Of a DNA stretch of 64,000 bases, positions 54,901 through 64,000 are shown piece by piece. The stretch lies in NCBI RefSeq assembly GCF_000319245.1, contig NC_019814.1:620001-684000 (forward strand), given 5' to 3'. The DNA comes from Candidatus Kinetoplastibacterium blastocrithidii (ex Strigomonas culicis) (GTDB lineage Bacteria > Pseudomonadota > Gammaproteobacteria > Burkholderiales > Burkholderiaceae_B). Every line of letters begins with the position of its first letter. Position 1 is the stretch's first letter. The notes under the pieces were generated by a model, which saw only the letters and a list, made by a program, of their open reading frames with translations, was not told the DNA's origin and did no database searches. Both the position numbers and the translations under genes were made by a program.

Positions 54901-55393
54901 AAAAAGCGCCATTGAATCTATAAAAAATGGAAAAGATTATGATCTTGTTAATAAAAACTTACAATACTGTGAAGTAAATATACATGAAGCAGCACTATTG
55001 CCAGATAGATATTGTTCTGATATCCCATCAAGATTAGAAATTTATAAACGATTGTCTCACACTTGTGATATAGATGATCTAACTATCATCAAGAATGAAC
55101 TAATAGATAGATTTGGGAAACTACCTATACAAACAGAAAATTTAATTCTAATTCATAAAATTAGAATTAATGCTCAATCTTCTTATATAAATGAAATTGA
55201 TATGTCTGACAAAAAAATAACAATTAAATTTCATGAAAAATCTAATATAAATCCGGCCAAATTGATAGAAATATATAAAAATTCAAAAATACTTAAATTT
55301 CAACCAGATAACAAAGTATTTATAAATTTATCCATACCAAATATAAAAGAGAGATCAAATGAAGTATTAAAAATAATTAAATTTCTGAAATAG
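51935..55393 (+). CDS. mfd: Transcription-repair coupling factor
   Basis: Removes RNA polymerase stalled at lesions and recruits UvrA. The 1152-residue protein has the UvrB-like N-terminal part (RNFAEFCTRGNIIDIFP), the RNA polymerase-interacting domain (GDPIVHNQHGIGRY), the translocase with GDVGFGKTE (about 637) and DEEHRFG (about 738), LSATPIPRTL, QLRGRVGRS, and the C-terminal domain with GAGEILGESQSG. Divergent residues concentrate between 340 and 460 where Asn/Lys codons accumulate. Length is normal. Confidence 0.97.
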   Translation: MNFTDKSYISNITKNLLQMLKKGSKYFYERPFGSGTPMLIANMAINSKKLITVFTSNSLEAKQISSDIKVFSPGLRVATMPDWEILPYDEFSPSNRIISERIKILHELLNKNIDVLTISITTAMHNISPPEFIAAYSFYFNKSDVINENNLKKQLEIANYKHVTQVRNFAEFCTRGNIIDIFPMGSITPYRIDLYDDTIESIRLFDPETQCSTGFIEKIEVLPGKEFPLDDQARKIFRTKFREYFEGDPSKYSIYKEVGKGCYFQGMEYYLPFFFENTATIFEYLSSDSICIITNNIDNIIDIYHSDINERYNFLKHDIERPIISPDNLFLTKESFNKKAKNFKQLSFKTLKNDYFTEIESLNNANLKSNWLEEIIKIINLNSECKILIFINSEKRIDLLQNRINSDTKFKASYPSSIQEFINNNERCGLILAQISTSFRFSPNNLLVIAENSILNTENHNNHIIKRDNKKSRNIDAIVNDISEISIGDPIVHNQHGIGRYNGLVHMQANGTEMELLQIEYANKASLYVPISHMHVVSRYIGTDVESAPLNQLGSDQWEKKCKKAAKQIHDTATELLNLYAQRNNNKYGFSFKVQKEEYRKFSDEFGFEETIDQINAINDVINDMVSEKSMDRLICGDVGFGKTEIALRAAFIAVSNNKQVSILCPTTLLSEQHTQTFINRFENWPVRIAELSRFKTKKEILQNIHDINNGNIDIVIGTHKVLSKDVKFKNLGLVIIDEEHRFGVRQKELLKKTRPHVDVLTLSATPIPRTLGMSLEGIRDFSIIATAPKKRLSIKTFIRKYNKNVIREAITRELRRSGQVYFLCNEVSTIENKKQSLETIIPEAKIAIAHGQLHERDLESVMKAFYKGYYDILLCTTIIETGIDIPNANTIIIDHADNFGLAQLHQLRGRVGRSYHQAYAYLLTQDEETITSQAKKRLEAIQKMEELGSGFYLAMHDLEIRGAGEILGESQSGNNIHEIGYSMYNEILKSAIESIKNGKDYDLVNKNLQYCEVNIHEAALLPDRYCSDIPSRLEIYKRLSHTCDIDDLTIIKNELIDRFGKLPIQTENLILIHKIRINAQSSYINEIDMSDKKITIKFHEKSNINPAKLIEIYKNSKILKFQPDNKVFINLSIPNIKERSNEVLKIIKFLK

Positions 55394-55406
55394 CAAAATA
55401 TAATAT

Positions 55407-56891
55407 TTATTGCCCAAAAGAATTATTTACAACCTCTATACAAAAATCTAAAAGAGAATCAGGGAATATGCTTAGAAAAAGTATCAATAATAAATTTAAC
55501 GATAATAAATACAAAGAAAAATCACTAATATTCTCCATCTTTGCTAAATAATGACAATTATCTTTAGAATAATTAAAGTATGATATTTTTATCACTCTTA
55601 AATAATAAAAAGCCCCGATTAATGAAAAAAGTACAGCTATGACTGATATAAAAACATATCCTGAATTTATCAAAGTTTTAAATATAACGAGTTTGGCATA
55701 AAACCCTATAAATGGAGGAAGACCTGCTAATGAGAACATAGATACTAATATTATAAAAGCTAATAAAGAGTTATATTTCTTTAATCCTATTAAATCATCT
55801 ATATATACGCATTCCTTACCTTTAGATAATAGTAGAATAGAACCAAAAATAGCCATCGTATTTACTAGATATATTATAATATAGTACATTGATGAAGAAT
55901 ATGTAATGCTATTAGAGCTACAATGATCTTGACTAACTAAACCTAAAAGAACAAACCCCATATGAGATATGGCTGAATATGCTAACATTCTTTTCAAATC
56001 TTTCTGCATAATAGCTGTAATATTACCTATACACAAAGATAGCAATGAAAAAGAAATTAACAAAATATTCCAATTTAAGTTACTAAAATATCCAAAAGAA
56101 CTAACAAATAGACGAACTATAACAGCAAAAATAGCTAACTTAGGGACAGTACCAAGGAACAATGTAACTACTGTAGGTGAGCCTTGATAAACATCTGGAA
56201 GCCACATGTGAAATGGAACTATACCAAATTTAAATATTAACCCAGATATCAAGAGCATAAATCCTAATGTTATAACTCTAACATCTACAATGTTGTTTAC
56301 ATACATGTCAGACACAACTGGGAAATCTAATGAGTTTGTAACTCCATATATTATGGATACTCCATATAAAAATATTCCAGAAGCTACTGACCCTAAAACA
56401 AAATACTTAATAGAAGCCTCAATGTTAGTCAAAACATTTCTACGTATAGCTATCATCGCATATAATGGCAGAGACATTAACTCTATACCAAGATAGAGAG
56501 ACATGAGATTACCAGAAGAAATCATAACCATCTGACCAAGTAGAGACAATAACAATAACACGTAAAATTCACCACCATTACCTATCATATTAAATTCTCT
56601 TACGTAAGATTTACTATAGATAAGCATAAAAAATATAGTCAAATAGGAGATAATTTTTAAAGAATGGGAGAAATAATCAACAATTAACGAAGAACCAAAA
56701 ATAGTTCCATATATATTAAATTTAATTTGAAAAAAAGATTCTATAGTTAGAATAATAAGAGTTAATAAACTTATTAGTAAAGTTAAAAACCTATTTTTAT
56801 CAACACTAAAAATATCAATAACAAGAATAATCAAACTTAAAAAAAGTAATGTTATTTCTGGTACTATTAAAAAAAAATTAGTATCTTGCAT
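55407..56891 (-). CDS. nuoN: NADH-quinone oxidoreductase subunit N
   Basis: Antiporter-like proton-pumping subunit of complex I, 494 residues with about 14 membrane segments. Family marks: LMSLPLYAMIAIRRN, KFGIVPFHMWLPDVYQGSPT with the conserved charged and Pro residues, LKRMLAYSAISHMGF. It is the last gene of the nuo operon and faces mfd with a 13-nt gap. Confidence 0.96.
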   Translation of the reverse strand: MQDTNFFLIVPEITLLFLSLIILVIDIFSVDKNRFLTLLISLLTLIILTIESFFQIKFNIYGTIFGSSLIVDYFSHSLKIISYLTIFFMLIYSKSYVREFNMIGNGGEFYVLLLLSLLGQMVMISSGNLMSLYLGIELMSLPLYAMIAIRRNVLTNIEASIKYFVLGSVASGIFLYGVSIIYGVTNSLDFPVVSDMYVNNIVDVRVITLGFMLLISGLIFKFGIVPFHMWLPDVYQGSPTVVTLFLGTVPKLAIFAVIVRLFVSSFGYFSNLNWNILLISFSLLSLCIGNITAIMQKDLKRMLAYSAISHMGFVLLGLVSQDHCSSNSITYSSSMYYIIIYLVNTMAIFGSILLLSKGKECVYIDDLIGLKKYNSLLAFIILVSMFSLAGLPPFIGFYAKLVIFKTLINSGYVFISVIAVLFSLIGAFYYLRVIKISYFNYSKDNCHYLAKMENISDFSLYLLSLNLLLILFLSIFPDSLLDFCIEVVNNSFGQ

Positions 56892-56905
56892 ATATTTTTA
56901 TCTAT

Positions 56906-58402
56906 CTAAAGTTTTGTAACTGATAAATGCTCTAACAAACACTTAGCCGGCAAGTTAATAACATCTGTAAATGGCTTGGGGTATATGCCCATAAATATGA
57001 TTGCCAGGGCAAGTATACTAGAAATTAAGAACTCTCTTTTATCCAGATCAACAAAACTATTAATATCATGCTTAACTTTAAGCCTGCCAAATGCAATACG
57101 CTTCAGCATCCATAAAGAATAGGAAGCACTCAAAATTAGGGAAGTTGCAGCTAAAATAGCTACTGGGAAACTATACTCTACACTACCCATTATTACCAGA
57201 AATTCGCCTACAAAACCACTAGTAGCTGGTAACCCACAATTAGCCATAGAGAAAAATACAAAAAATGTTACAAATCTAGGCATAACACTAACTAAACCAT
57301 TATAGTCAGATATAATCCTAGAATGAGCTCTGTCATATAAGACTCCTATAGAAAAAAACATAGCAGCTGATATAAAACCATGTGATATCATTTGTACAAT
57401 TGCGCCTTCTATACCTACTACATTAAACACAAACATACCTAAAGTAACAAAGCCCATATGAGCTATTGACGAATAAGCTACAAGCTTCTTCATGTCCTCT
57501 TGAACTATAGCAATAAATCCTATATAAATAATAGCAATCAAGGATAGAACAATCATCATGCTTGATAAGCTAGCAGAAGCATCTGGCAAAATTGGCAATG
57601 ATAAGCGCAAAAAACCATAAGCTCCCAGTTTTAGCATAATAGCAGCAAGGATTATAGATCCGCCAGTAGGAGCTTCTACGTGCGCATCAGGCAACCAAGT
57701 ATGAAAAGGCCACATTGGTATTTTAACAGCAAAAGCTGCCATGAAAGCTATGAATATTAAAATCTGCTGTACATAACTAATTTTTATTTTATGCCAAGTC
57801 AAGATCTCAAAAGATCCTGATATCTCATACATATAAATAAAAGCTATAAACATCAATAATGAACCTAAGAGCGTATAAAGAAAGAACTTAAAAGCAGCAT
57901 AAAAACGATTAGGCCCTCCCCATATACCTATTATTATATACATAGGAATAAGAGTAGCTTCAAAGAAAACATAGAATAGAATAGCATCTAAAGAAACAAA
58001 AACACCATTCATCAGACCCGATAATATTAAAAAAGCTGCCATATATTCAGAAACTCTATTTTCTATAGATTTCCAAGCAGCTAATACTACAATAATAGTA
58101 ATAAAAGAAGTTAAAAGTAAAAACAATAAAGATATACCATCAATACCAATATGGTAATTTATATTAAGATTACCTATCCATTTATAATTTTCCTCAAACT
58201 GAATTGAATTATTGCTTTGATTAAAGAAATTATAGATATAACAAACTATCAAGAAACTAACTACAGCTGCTATCAAAGAAATAACCTTAATAAAATAAGA
58301 CTTCCTATCATTACCAAAGATTAAGATTGAAAGGCCAAAGAATATAGGCAAAAATACTGCTAAACTAAGAGACGAATTATATATATATGTGGACATTGTC
58401 AT
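56906..58402 (-). CDS. nuoM: NADH-quinone oxidoreductase subunit M
   Basis: Second antiporter-like subunit of complex I. I chose the ATG at 58402 directly after the nuoL stop (498 residues); ATG at 58396 is equally possible, while a TTG at 58420 would overlap nuoL. Motifs include FEATLIPMYIIIGIWG, the proton-channel region KIPMWPFHTWLPDAHVEAPT and LVAYSSIAHMGFV. About 14 membrane segments. Confidence 0.95.
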   Translation of the reverse strand: MTMSTYIYNSSLSLAVFLPIFFGLSILIFGNDRKSYFIKVISLIAAVVSFLIVCYIYNFFNQSNNSIQFEENYKWIGNLNINYHIGIDGISLLFLLLTSFITIIVVLAAWKSIENRVSEYMAAFLILSGLMNGVFVSLDAILFYVFFEATLIPMYIIIGIWGGPNRFYAAFKFFLYTLLGSLLMFIAFIYMYEISGSFEILTWHKIKISYVQQILIFIAFMAAFAVKIPMWPFHTWLPDAHVEAPTGGSIILAAIMLKLGAYGFLRLSLPILPDASASLSSMMIVLSLIAIIYIGFIAIVQEDMKKLVAYSSIAHMGFVTLGMFVFNVVGIEGAIVQMISHGFISAAMFFSIGVLYDRAHSRIISDYNGLVSVMPRFVTFFVFFSMANCGLPATSGFVGEFLVIMGSVEYSFPVAILAATSLILSASYSLWMLKRIAFGRLKVKHDINSFVDLDKREFLISSILALAIIFMGIYPKPFTDVINLPAKCLLEHLSVTKL

Positions 58403-58403
58403 A

Positions 58404-60398
58404 TTAAAAAATAAATACAAAAACAGTTACCATGGACACAATACCTATTATCATAGAAACTAAATAATGATAAATAAAACCAGATTGAAGACACTGACTC
58501 ATTCTAGATATAAACTGAACAAAGTTAGCACTACCATTAACTAAAATTTTATCAATTAATGTTTGATCACAAAATTTCCACAAAAAAGAACCTAGTCTAA
58601 TAGAAACCCTAGCAAGTCCGTAATAAATATTATCGAAATAAAACTTATTATTCAAAATATGAAGTATTAATGAAAACTTGGATTTTATAGAATTCACAAT
58701 ATTGTCATTAACAATATAACAATACCAAGATATAAATGCTCCAGACAAAACAAGTAAAAAAGGTATACTAAAAAATGCATGCTTGGCAAAATGCAACCAT
58801 CCTTCCCACTCTTTTGAAACATGAGAAAAATTATTGTGAATAGGCATAACAGTTATTATAGAATCAAAAAAACAACCAAAAACAAAATTATCCACAACAA
58901 ACAAACCCAATAAAACTGAAGGGGCTGCTAAAAAAACAAGAGGGAATAAAATAGAATACCCAGGATCATGTGGTATTTCATGAAATTCAGTATTTTTTCT
59001 AAATCTCTCTTGACCATGAAAAACTAAAAAATATAAACGAAATGAGTATAGGGATGTAACAAAGACACCTATTAAAACAGAAATATAAGCAAACTCAGAA
59101 CCGAAAACATCAGAATACTTAACCGATTCTATTATTAATTCTTTAGAATAAAAACCAGAGAAAAAAGGGAACCCTACCAAAGAAAGAGTAGCCAGTAAAA
59201 AAGTTAACCATGTCACAGGCATATACTTATATAAACCACCCATGCTCCTTATATCCTGATTATGATGAGTACCAATTATAACAGAACCGGCACCTAAAAA
59301 GAGTAATGCTTTAAAAAATGCATGAGTAACTAAATGGAACACAGCAACTGAATAAGCGGAAACACCCAAAGCCACTGTCATATAACCTAGCTGAGATAAA
59401 GTAGAATAAGCTATTACACGCTTTATGTCTGTTTGAACAATACCAAGAATACCCAAAAATAAAGCTCCAATAGAGCCCGTTATAATAATTAATGATAATA
59501 CGAAAGATGATAATTCGAATAAGCCAGAAAACCTCGAAACCATGAATATGCCAGCAGTAACCATAGTAGCAGCATGTATAAGAGCAGAAATTGGAGTTGG
59601 CCCCTCCATAGAATCAGGCAACCATGCATGCAATGGAACCTGGGCTGATTTTCCCATAGCCCCAATAAAAAGACACAAACAAGATATTTGAATTAAATCT
59701 AATTTATGAAAAAGATCGCCACCAGGAATTGATTTCAACTGAATACAATCTATATTACTAAGGATATCTTGATAACTTATACTTCCTGTACTAAAAATCA
59801 ATAAACACATGCCCAGTATAAATCCAAAATCGCCAACTCTATTGACTATGAATGCTTTCATATTAGCAGTTACAGCACTTTCTTTAGTGTACCAAAACCC
59901 TATTAACAAATAAGAAACCAGGCCTACAGCTTCCCATCCAAAAAACAATTGCAGTAGATTGTTTGACATTACTAACATTAACATTGCAAAAGTAAATAAT
60001 GATATATAAGAGAAAAATCTTTGATAGCCAGAATCATCAGACATATAACCAACTGTATATATATGAACCATTAAAGATACAGACGTAACTACTAAAATCA
60101 TTACAGAAGAAAGAAAATCTATTAAAAATCCTAGGTCTAATCTAAGTGTGTCAACTACACTCCACGTATATAAAGTAATATCACATGAACACCTATATTG
60201 GATCACATTATACATTAGCAATATTGCCGATATAAATGAAATAAATATACAAAATATTGAAATAAAACTAGATGACAAACGTCCAATAATAGGATTGGCA
60301 GATAAAAAGCTAGAGCCAAATAAACCAGATACTATACTTCCGATAAGAGGAGAAAACACTATCACCATACATAAGTTATAAGGATTATAACTATTCAT
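58404..60398 (-). CDS. nuoL: NADH-quinone oxidoreductase subunit L
   Basis: Largest antiporter-like subunit of complex I, 664 residues. It has FFGWEAVGLVSYLLIGFWY, the AQVPLHAWLPDSMEGPTPISALIHAATMV region (in parts) with the conserved acidic and lysine residues, IKRVIAYSTLSQLGYM, and a long C-terminal part carrying the lateral helix. AAGGAT precedes the ATG. No damage is seen. Confidence 0.97.
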   Translation of the reverse strand: MNSYNPYNLCMVIVFSPLIGSIVSGLFGSSFLSANPIIGRLSSSFISIFCIFISFISAILLMYNVIQYRCSCDITLYTWSVVDTLRLDLGFLIDFLSSVMILVVTSVSLMVHIYTVGYMSDDSGYQRFFSYISLFTFAMLMLVMSNNLLQLFFGWEAVGLVSYLLIGFWYTKESAVTANMKAFIVNRVGDFGFILGMCLLIFSTGSISYQDILSNIDCIQLKSIPGGDLFHKLDLIQISCLCLFIGAMGKSAQVPLHAWLPDSMEGPTPISALIHAATMVTAGIFMVSRFSGLFELSSFVLSLIIITGSIGALFLGILGIVQTDIKRVIAYSTLSQLGYMTVALGVSAYSVAVFHLVTHAFFKALLFLGAGSVIIGTHHNQDIRSMGGLYKYMPVTWLTFLLATLSLVGFPFFSGFYSKELIIESVKYSDVFGSEFAYISVLIGVFVTSLYSFRLYFLVFHGQERFRKNTEFHEIPHDPGYSILFPLVFLAAPSVLLGLFVVDNFVFGCFFDSIITVMPIHNNFSHVSKEWEGWLHFAKHAFFSIPFLLVLSGAFISWYCYIVNDNIVNSIKSKFSLILHILNNKFYFDNIYYGLARVSIRLGSFLWKFCDQTLIDKILVNGSANFVQFISRMSQCLQSGFIYHYLVSMIIGIVSMVTVFVFIF

Positions 60399-60403
60399 GT
60401 TTA

Positions 60404-60709
60404 CTATCCTTTTAACTGACTAATCTTATTAACATTCATTGCATCTAAATTTCTAAACAATAAAACCAAAATAGCCAAACCTATTGCTGATTCAGCAGCA
60501 GCAACTGTCATAACAAAAAAAACAAAAACCTGGCCAGAAATATTTTGATTCCATTCTGAAAAAATAACAAAATTTAAATTAGATGATAACAATATTAGTT
60601 CAATAGACATTAGCATAACGATTATATTATGTCTGTTAACAAATATACCTAAAATCCCTATGGCAAAAATACATGAGCTTAATATTAAACAATGAGATAT
60701 TGCTATCAC
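60404..60709 (-). CDS. nuoK: NADH-quinone oxidoreductase subunit K
   Basis: Small membrane subunit of complex I, 101 residues with three helices and two conserved glutamates in the membrane ([10 protein letters not shown] and [13 protein letters not shown]). The start is a GTG whose bases overlap the nuoJ stop by 4 nt, so its translation is coupled to nuoJ. The start [17 protein letters not shown] matches the family. Confidence 0.96.
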   Translation of the reverse strand: MIAISHCLILSSCIFAIGILGIFVNRHNIIVMLMSIELILLSSNLNFVIFSEWNQNISGQVFVFFVMTVAAAESAIGLAILVLLFRNLDAMNVNKISQLKG

Positions 60710-61350
60710 TTATTACTCCCATCTTTCAAAATTGATTTATCAACTGAATTATTATCATGATTTTTAGAAAATTTAGCAAATATCAAACGGTTTTTAGGAT
60801 TAGCTAATAATGCCATATTAGTATTATTATGCACCTTTCTATCCTCTCTTACCCTTAAATTCAAAACAATGGCAGCAACCATGCCTACTAATAATATCAA
60901 GGCACATATCTCTACTGCAAAAATATAATCCCGGTAAATTGACAAGCCTATAGCGATAGGCGTACCGATATTGCTTTCATAAAAATAAGCACTAAGATTT
61001 CCCCATTTGCTATAGAATGCTATAGATATCTCTACAATAATTAAAATGCCTATAAAAATTCCATAAAAAACATAAGGTTTAAATATATTTTCTTTATCAC
61101 TATTTCTAGAATTGCTATCTATCATCATAACTACAAATAGGAAAAGAACCATCACAGCTCCAACATATACTAAAATAAGCAACAAAGAAAGAAACTCAGC
61201 TCCTAACATCATCCATAAAATTGCAATGTTTATAAAAACTAGTATTAAGTACAATACAGAAACTACTGGATTGCTAGCAAAAATCACACACAACGATGCT
61301 ATTAAGGTTACAGAAGACAACAAATGAAAAAACAATGTAGAAGAAGTCAT
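60706..61350 (-). CDS. nuoJ: NADH-quinone oxidoreductase subunit J
   Basis: Membrane subunit of complex I. I chose the ATG at 61350 ([12 protein letters not shown]), giving 214 residues; a TTG 12 nt upstream is less likely. The third helix region [18 protein letters not shown] with the pi-bulge glycine is typical. The C-terminal 40 residues are polar and poorly conserved. Confidence 0.95.
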   Translation of the reverse strand: MTSSTLFFHLLSSVTLIASLCVIFASNPVVSVLYLILVFINIAILWMMLGAEFLSLLLILVYVGAVMVLFLFVVMMIDSNSRNSDKENIFKPYVFYGIFIGILIIVEISIAFYSKWGNLSAYFYESNIGTPIAIGLSIYRDYIFAVEICALILLVGMVAAIVLNLRVREDRKVHNNTNMALLANPKNRLIFAKFSKNHDNNSVDKSILKDGSNK

Positions 61351-61368
61351 CTTAAAATCCAAAAGAAA

Positions 61369-61857
61369 TCAGCGATATATAGCATCCTCTCTCCTCCTAA
61401 CAGATATATCGGATTCGTATTTATCGCCTATAGCTAACAATATATCTTTTGTGAGATATAAATCACCTTGCTTTTCCCCATGGTACTCATGAATATGAGT
61501 CTCCACTATTGAATCTACTGGGCAACTTTCTTCACAAAAACCGCAAAAAATACACTTTGTCAAATCTATATCATATCTAGTAGTACGACGTGAACCATCA
61601 GATCGTTGCTCAGACTCTATATTAATAGCCATAGCAGGACAAACAGCCTCACATAATTTACATGCTATACAACGCTCTTCTCCATCACTGTAACGTCTCA
61701 ATGCATGAAGCCCTCTAAATCTCGGAGACATAGGTGTTTTTTCATAAGGGTATATTAAAGTAACCTTGCGTTTAAAAAAATATTTTCCTGTCAAAAACAT
61801 CCCTTTTAAAAACTCGTATAACAGGAAGGTGCTAAAAAATCTCTTAATAAATATCAT
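61369..61857 (-). CDS. nuoI: NADH-quinone oxidoreductase subunit I
   Basis: Carries the two [4Fe-4S] clusters N6a and N6b near the quinone site. The 162-residue protein has [12 protein letters not shown] and [14 protein letters not shown], and the [11 protein letters not shown] segment before the first motif. It lies 25 nt after nuoH. All eight ligand cysteines are present. Confidence 0.97.
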   Translation of the reverse strand: MIFIKRFFSTFLLYEFLKGMFLTGKYFFKRKVTLIYPYEKTPMSPRFRGLHALRRYSDGEERCIACKLCEAVCPAMAINIESEQRSDGSRRTTRYDIDLTKCIFCGFCEESCPVDSIVETHIHEYHGEKQGDLYLTKDILLAIGDKYESDISVRRREDAIYR

Positions 61858-61882
61858 ATAATTTCTCTAGATATAATAAAAT

Positions 61883-62959
61883 TTAATACCAAATATTCCA
61901 AGGACTTCTCATCCAAACAGCAATAAAAACAAGCCAAAGAGCTGTTATTGGTATAAATATCTTCCACCCCAATCTCATTATCTGATCATATCTATATCTA
62001 GGAAAAGTAGATCTAAACCAAATAAATAAAGAAACTATAAAAAAAGTCTTTAGCCATAACCAAAGCCATCCAGGCATTAGTGTAAATGGAATAAAATTTA
62101 ACGGTGATACCCATCCACCTAAAAACATTATAGAAGCTAGACTAGACAATAAAATCATATTTGCATATTCTGCAAGAAAGAATATAGCAAATGTAACACC
62201 TGAGTATTCTACCATATGACCTGCAACAATCTCAGATTCTCCTTCTACAACATCAAATGGATGTCTATTTGTTTCAGCAACAGCAGATATAATATATATT
62301 ACAAACAAAGGAAATAAAGGTAACCAATTCCAAGAAAGGAAAGGAAATCCTTTATCAAAAAACCAACCCTTATTCTGAGAAAAAACTATATCACTTATGT
62401 TTAAACTTTTAGAAACCATCAAAACAACAACCATTATAAAACTTACAGCCAATTCATAAGATATCATCTGTGCCGATGCTCTTAAAGATCCTAATAGAGC
62501 ATATTTAGAATTGGAAGCCCATCCTGCTATCACAACACCATAAACACCTATAGAAGTAATCGCCATGACATATAAAAGTCCAGCATTAACATTTGCTAAA
62601 ACAATTTCTGGCCCAAATGGAATTACAGCCCAAGCAGCCAGAGCAGGCATTAAAGTTATGACTGGTGATATCAAAAATAGAATTTTATTAGATTGTGCTG
62701 GTATAACTATTTCTTTAGTAAGTAATTTGATTACATCAGCAAATGGCTGTAAAAGACCATTATAACCGACTCTTGTAGGTCCTAAACGCACATGCATAGC
62801 TCCAATCATCTTTCGTTCCCAATATGTTAGATATGCAACACAAAGTATTAGAGGAAGGACTATACATATTATCTTTATAAGAATGCTTATAACTGCAAAT
62901 AAATTACAACCAAGAAAGCAAATTAATTTATCTTCTAGGAATGACCATGGATTCGGCAT
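61883..62959 (-). CDS. nuoH: NADH-quinone oxidoreductase subunit H
   Basis: Membrane subunit that forms much of the quinone-binding chamber. The 358-residue protein has [20 protein letters not shown], the cytoplasmic loop [22 protein letters not shown] and [14 protein letters not shown]. Its ATG overlaps the nuoG stop (TAATG). About eight membrane segments. Confidence 0.97.
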   Translation of the reverse strand: MPNPWSFLEDKLICFLGCNLFAVISILIKIICIVLPLILCVAYLTYWERKMIGAMHVRLGPTRVGYNGLLQPFADVIKLLTKEIVIPAQSNKILFLISPVITLMPALAAWAVIPFGPEIVLANVNAGLLYVMAITSIGVYGVVIAGWASNSKYALLGSLRASAQMISYELAVSFIMVVVLMVSKSLNISDIVFSQNKGWFFDKGFPFLSWNWLPLFPLFVIYIISAVAETNRHPFDVVEGESEIVAGHMVEYSGVTFAIFFLAEYANMILLSSLASIMFLGGWVSPLNFIPFTLMPGWLWLWLKTFFIVSLFIWFRSTFPRYRYDQIMRLGWKIFIPITALWLVFIAVWMRSPWNIWY

Positions 62960-64000
62960 TATAAACGCTCCACATTAAGAGTACAAAATGAACTTCCTAA
63001 TAAAGAGGTATTTTCGAATCCTGCAGAAACATGAATGACATTATCGGGAACACAATCATCGATTAATACCTTCATTCTTATTTTACCATCATCACTTGAA
63101 ATCATGACCTCTTCACTTTCATTCAAGTTAAGCAAAATCATGGATCTTCTGTTTATTCTAAGAAATGGAGCTTTAGACGATGAAGTCTCTTGTAAAGGAT
63201 CAGAGTGTCTAACTATACAATCAGATCTATAAATAGGCAAATCAGCAATTCTTTCAAAACCTTGTTTTATATTCCCTAGACCCATTCTTGAGTTTATAGA
63301 ATTTGACAGCCTATCCTTAAAACCATCATCTAATATATGTTTTCTTAAAGAATCAAAACTATCGTACTTAAAACCAGGCAAGCCCAACATAATTGATAAC
63401 GTACAAATCACTCTCCATGCAGGTCTAGTTGATCCTAATGGAGCAACAACACTCCTAAAATTCTGAAGAATACCTTGAGAATTTATAAATGAACCTGAAG
63501 TTTCAGTAAATGGAGATATCGGTAACATTACATTTGCCCACTTCATCGCCTGAGAAGCATATGATACAAAAGCTACATTAAACTCAGATTCAGATAACGA
63601 CTTTATAGATAGTGCTCCATTATCTGTATCTAGAAATGGATCAAAATGCATTATCAAATATGATTTGAGAGGCTTTTGAAACATTTGCAAAACATTTTTA
63701 CCACCATTCTTAGGTATAAAATCAGCTATGTAACCACCTAAAGCATTAGCTCCAAATGTCAAAAACCCCAATTTTGCTCCCACTAACGTAGAAATTCCAT
63801 ATGAATTTGCAAATGCAGTAGACGCATCTGGCATATAAACTGCTGTATTTCCCAATAATATTGCATGTTTACCAACGCAAGTAAGACTATTTGCTATATT
63901 TTTAATTTTATCATCTATATCTGCATCTTTTAAATCAACAAATTCATTAGGTATTTCTTTGCATTGAATTCTAGAAATTTCTATATATAACTTTGCTAGA
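62959..64000 (-). CDS. nuoG: NADH-quinone oxidoreductase subunit G (C-terminal part; gene continues past the right edge)
   Basis: Peripheral arm subunit of complex I. The frame is open to position 64000, giving about 346 residues of the C-terminal, molybdopterin-oxidoreductase-like domain; a TTG at 63855 is internal. Readable marks are [16 protein letters not shown], the [27 protein letters not shown] region (in parts) and [17 protein letters not shown]. The N-terminal Fe-S clusters lie outside the window. This ties the nuoH-N genes to a full nuo operon upstream (expected nuoA-F to the right). Confidence 0.95.
   Translation of the reverse strand, partial: LAKLYIEISRIQCKEIPNEFVDLKDADIDDKIKNIANSLTCVGKHAILLGNTAVYMPDASTAFANSYGISTLVGAKLGFLTFGANALGGYIADFIPKNGGKNVLQMFQKPLKSYLIMHFDPFLDTDNGALSIKSLSESEFNVAFVSYASQAMKWANVMLPISPFTETSGSFINSQGILQNFRSVVAPLGSTRPAWRVICTLSIMLGLPGFKYDSFDSLRKHILDDGFKDRLSNSINSRMGLGNIKQGFERIADLPIYRSDCIVRHSDPLQETSSSKAPFLRINRRSMILLNLNESEEVMISSDDGKIRMKVLIDDCVPDNVIHVSAGFENTSLLGSSFCTLNVERL

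Noticed and set aside
58403-58420. NuoM starting at a TTG overlapping nuoL
   Set aside because: An ATG at 58402 immediately follows the nuoL stop and fits the family start better.
63853-63855. TTG as the start of a separate 298-residue protein
   Set aside because: The frame stays open to the right edge and reads as continuous NuoG sequence; it is the truncated nuoG.

Overview
The window looks like a piece of the chromosome of a reduced, AT-rich betaproteobacterium. Protein sequences and gene order (degQ-lepA-lepB-rnc-era-recO; rpmF-plsX-fabH-fabD-fabG-acpP-fabF; trpB-trpA-accD; pepA-holC; ligA beside a zipA-like gene; nuoG-N) fit the Alcaligenaceae/Bordetella branch. The G+C content, low by eye (about 30%, not counted), short spacers, Asn/Lys-rich linkers and missing neighbours point to an obligate endosymbiont. 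The best match I can name is 'Candidatus Kinetoplastibacterium', the symbionts of trypanosomatid flagellates. This is inference from gene content and composition, not a database result.

Layout. 1-2.1 kb: 3' part of maeB. 2.4-7.5 kb: rlmL-like methylase converging on pyrG-kdsA-eno. 7.9-12 kb: ETF-ubiquinone oxidoreductase, acetyl-CoA synthetase and a GlcG/HbpS-like protein. 12.1-17.3 kb: NlpC/P60 lipoprotein, lptF, pepA-holC and a Bax-inhibitor-like membrane protein. 16.7-23.1 kb: degQ-lepA-lepB-rnc-era-recO on the minus strand. 23.3-29 kb: the fatty-acid and phospholipid initiation cluster, minus strand. 29.2-34.5 kb: maf, an RsmI-like methylase, rluC and rne. 34.6-40 kb: accD, trpA, trpB, a shortened relA-type synthetase and pncB. 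40.1-44.2 kb: fdxA, fpr, rnfB-like, nth, yciB, bolA-like and a parvulin. 44.2-49.8 kb: ligA, zipA-like, a family-4 uracil-DNA glycosylase and a tsaB-rimI fusion. 50-55.4 kb: ahpC, ispDF and mfd. 55.4-64 kb: nuoN to nuoG (nuoG runs off the right edge).

How the genes fit together. Acs can make acetyl-CoA from acetate, AccD is part of acetyl-CoA carboxylase, and FabD/H/G/F with AcpP and PlsX carry the carbon into lipids. KdsA and LptF belong to LPS synthesis and export. The Nuo complex and ETF-QO feed the quinone pool. MaeB can supply NADPH and pyruvate. Genome upkeep (LigA, Nth, UDG, Mfd, RecO, HolC), RNA processing (Rnc, Rne, RluC, RlmL) and protein quality control (DegQ, LepB, parvulin) are kept.

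I found no rRNA, tRNA, CRISPR array, insertion sequence, prophage or toxin-antitoxin system, and nothing I would call a new multi-gene system. The points most worth a second look are degenerative or fused genes (relA-type protein ending right after its synthetase domain, a ZipA-like protein without an obvious membrane anchor, tsaB-rimI fusion, Asn/Lys-rich RNase E tail) and several strong inverted repeats in spacers and leaders.
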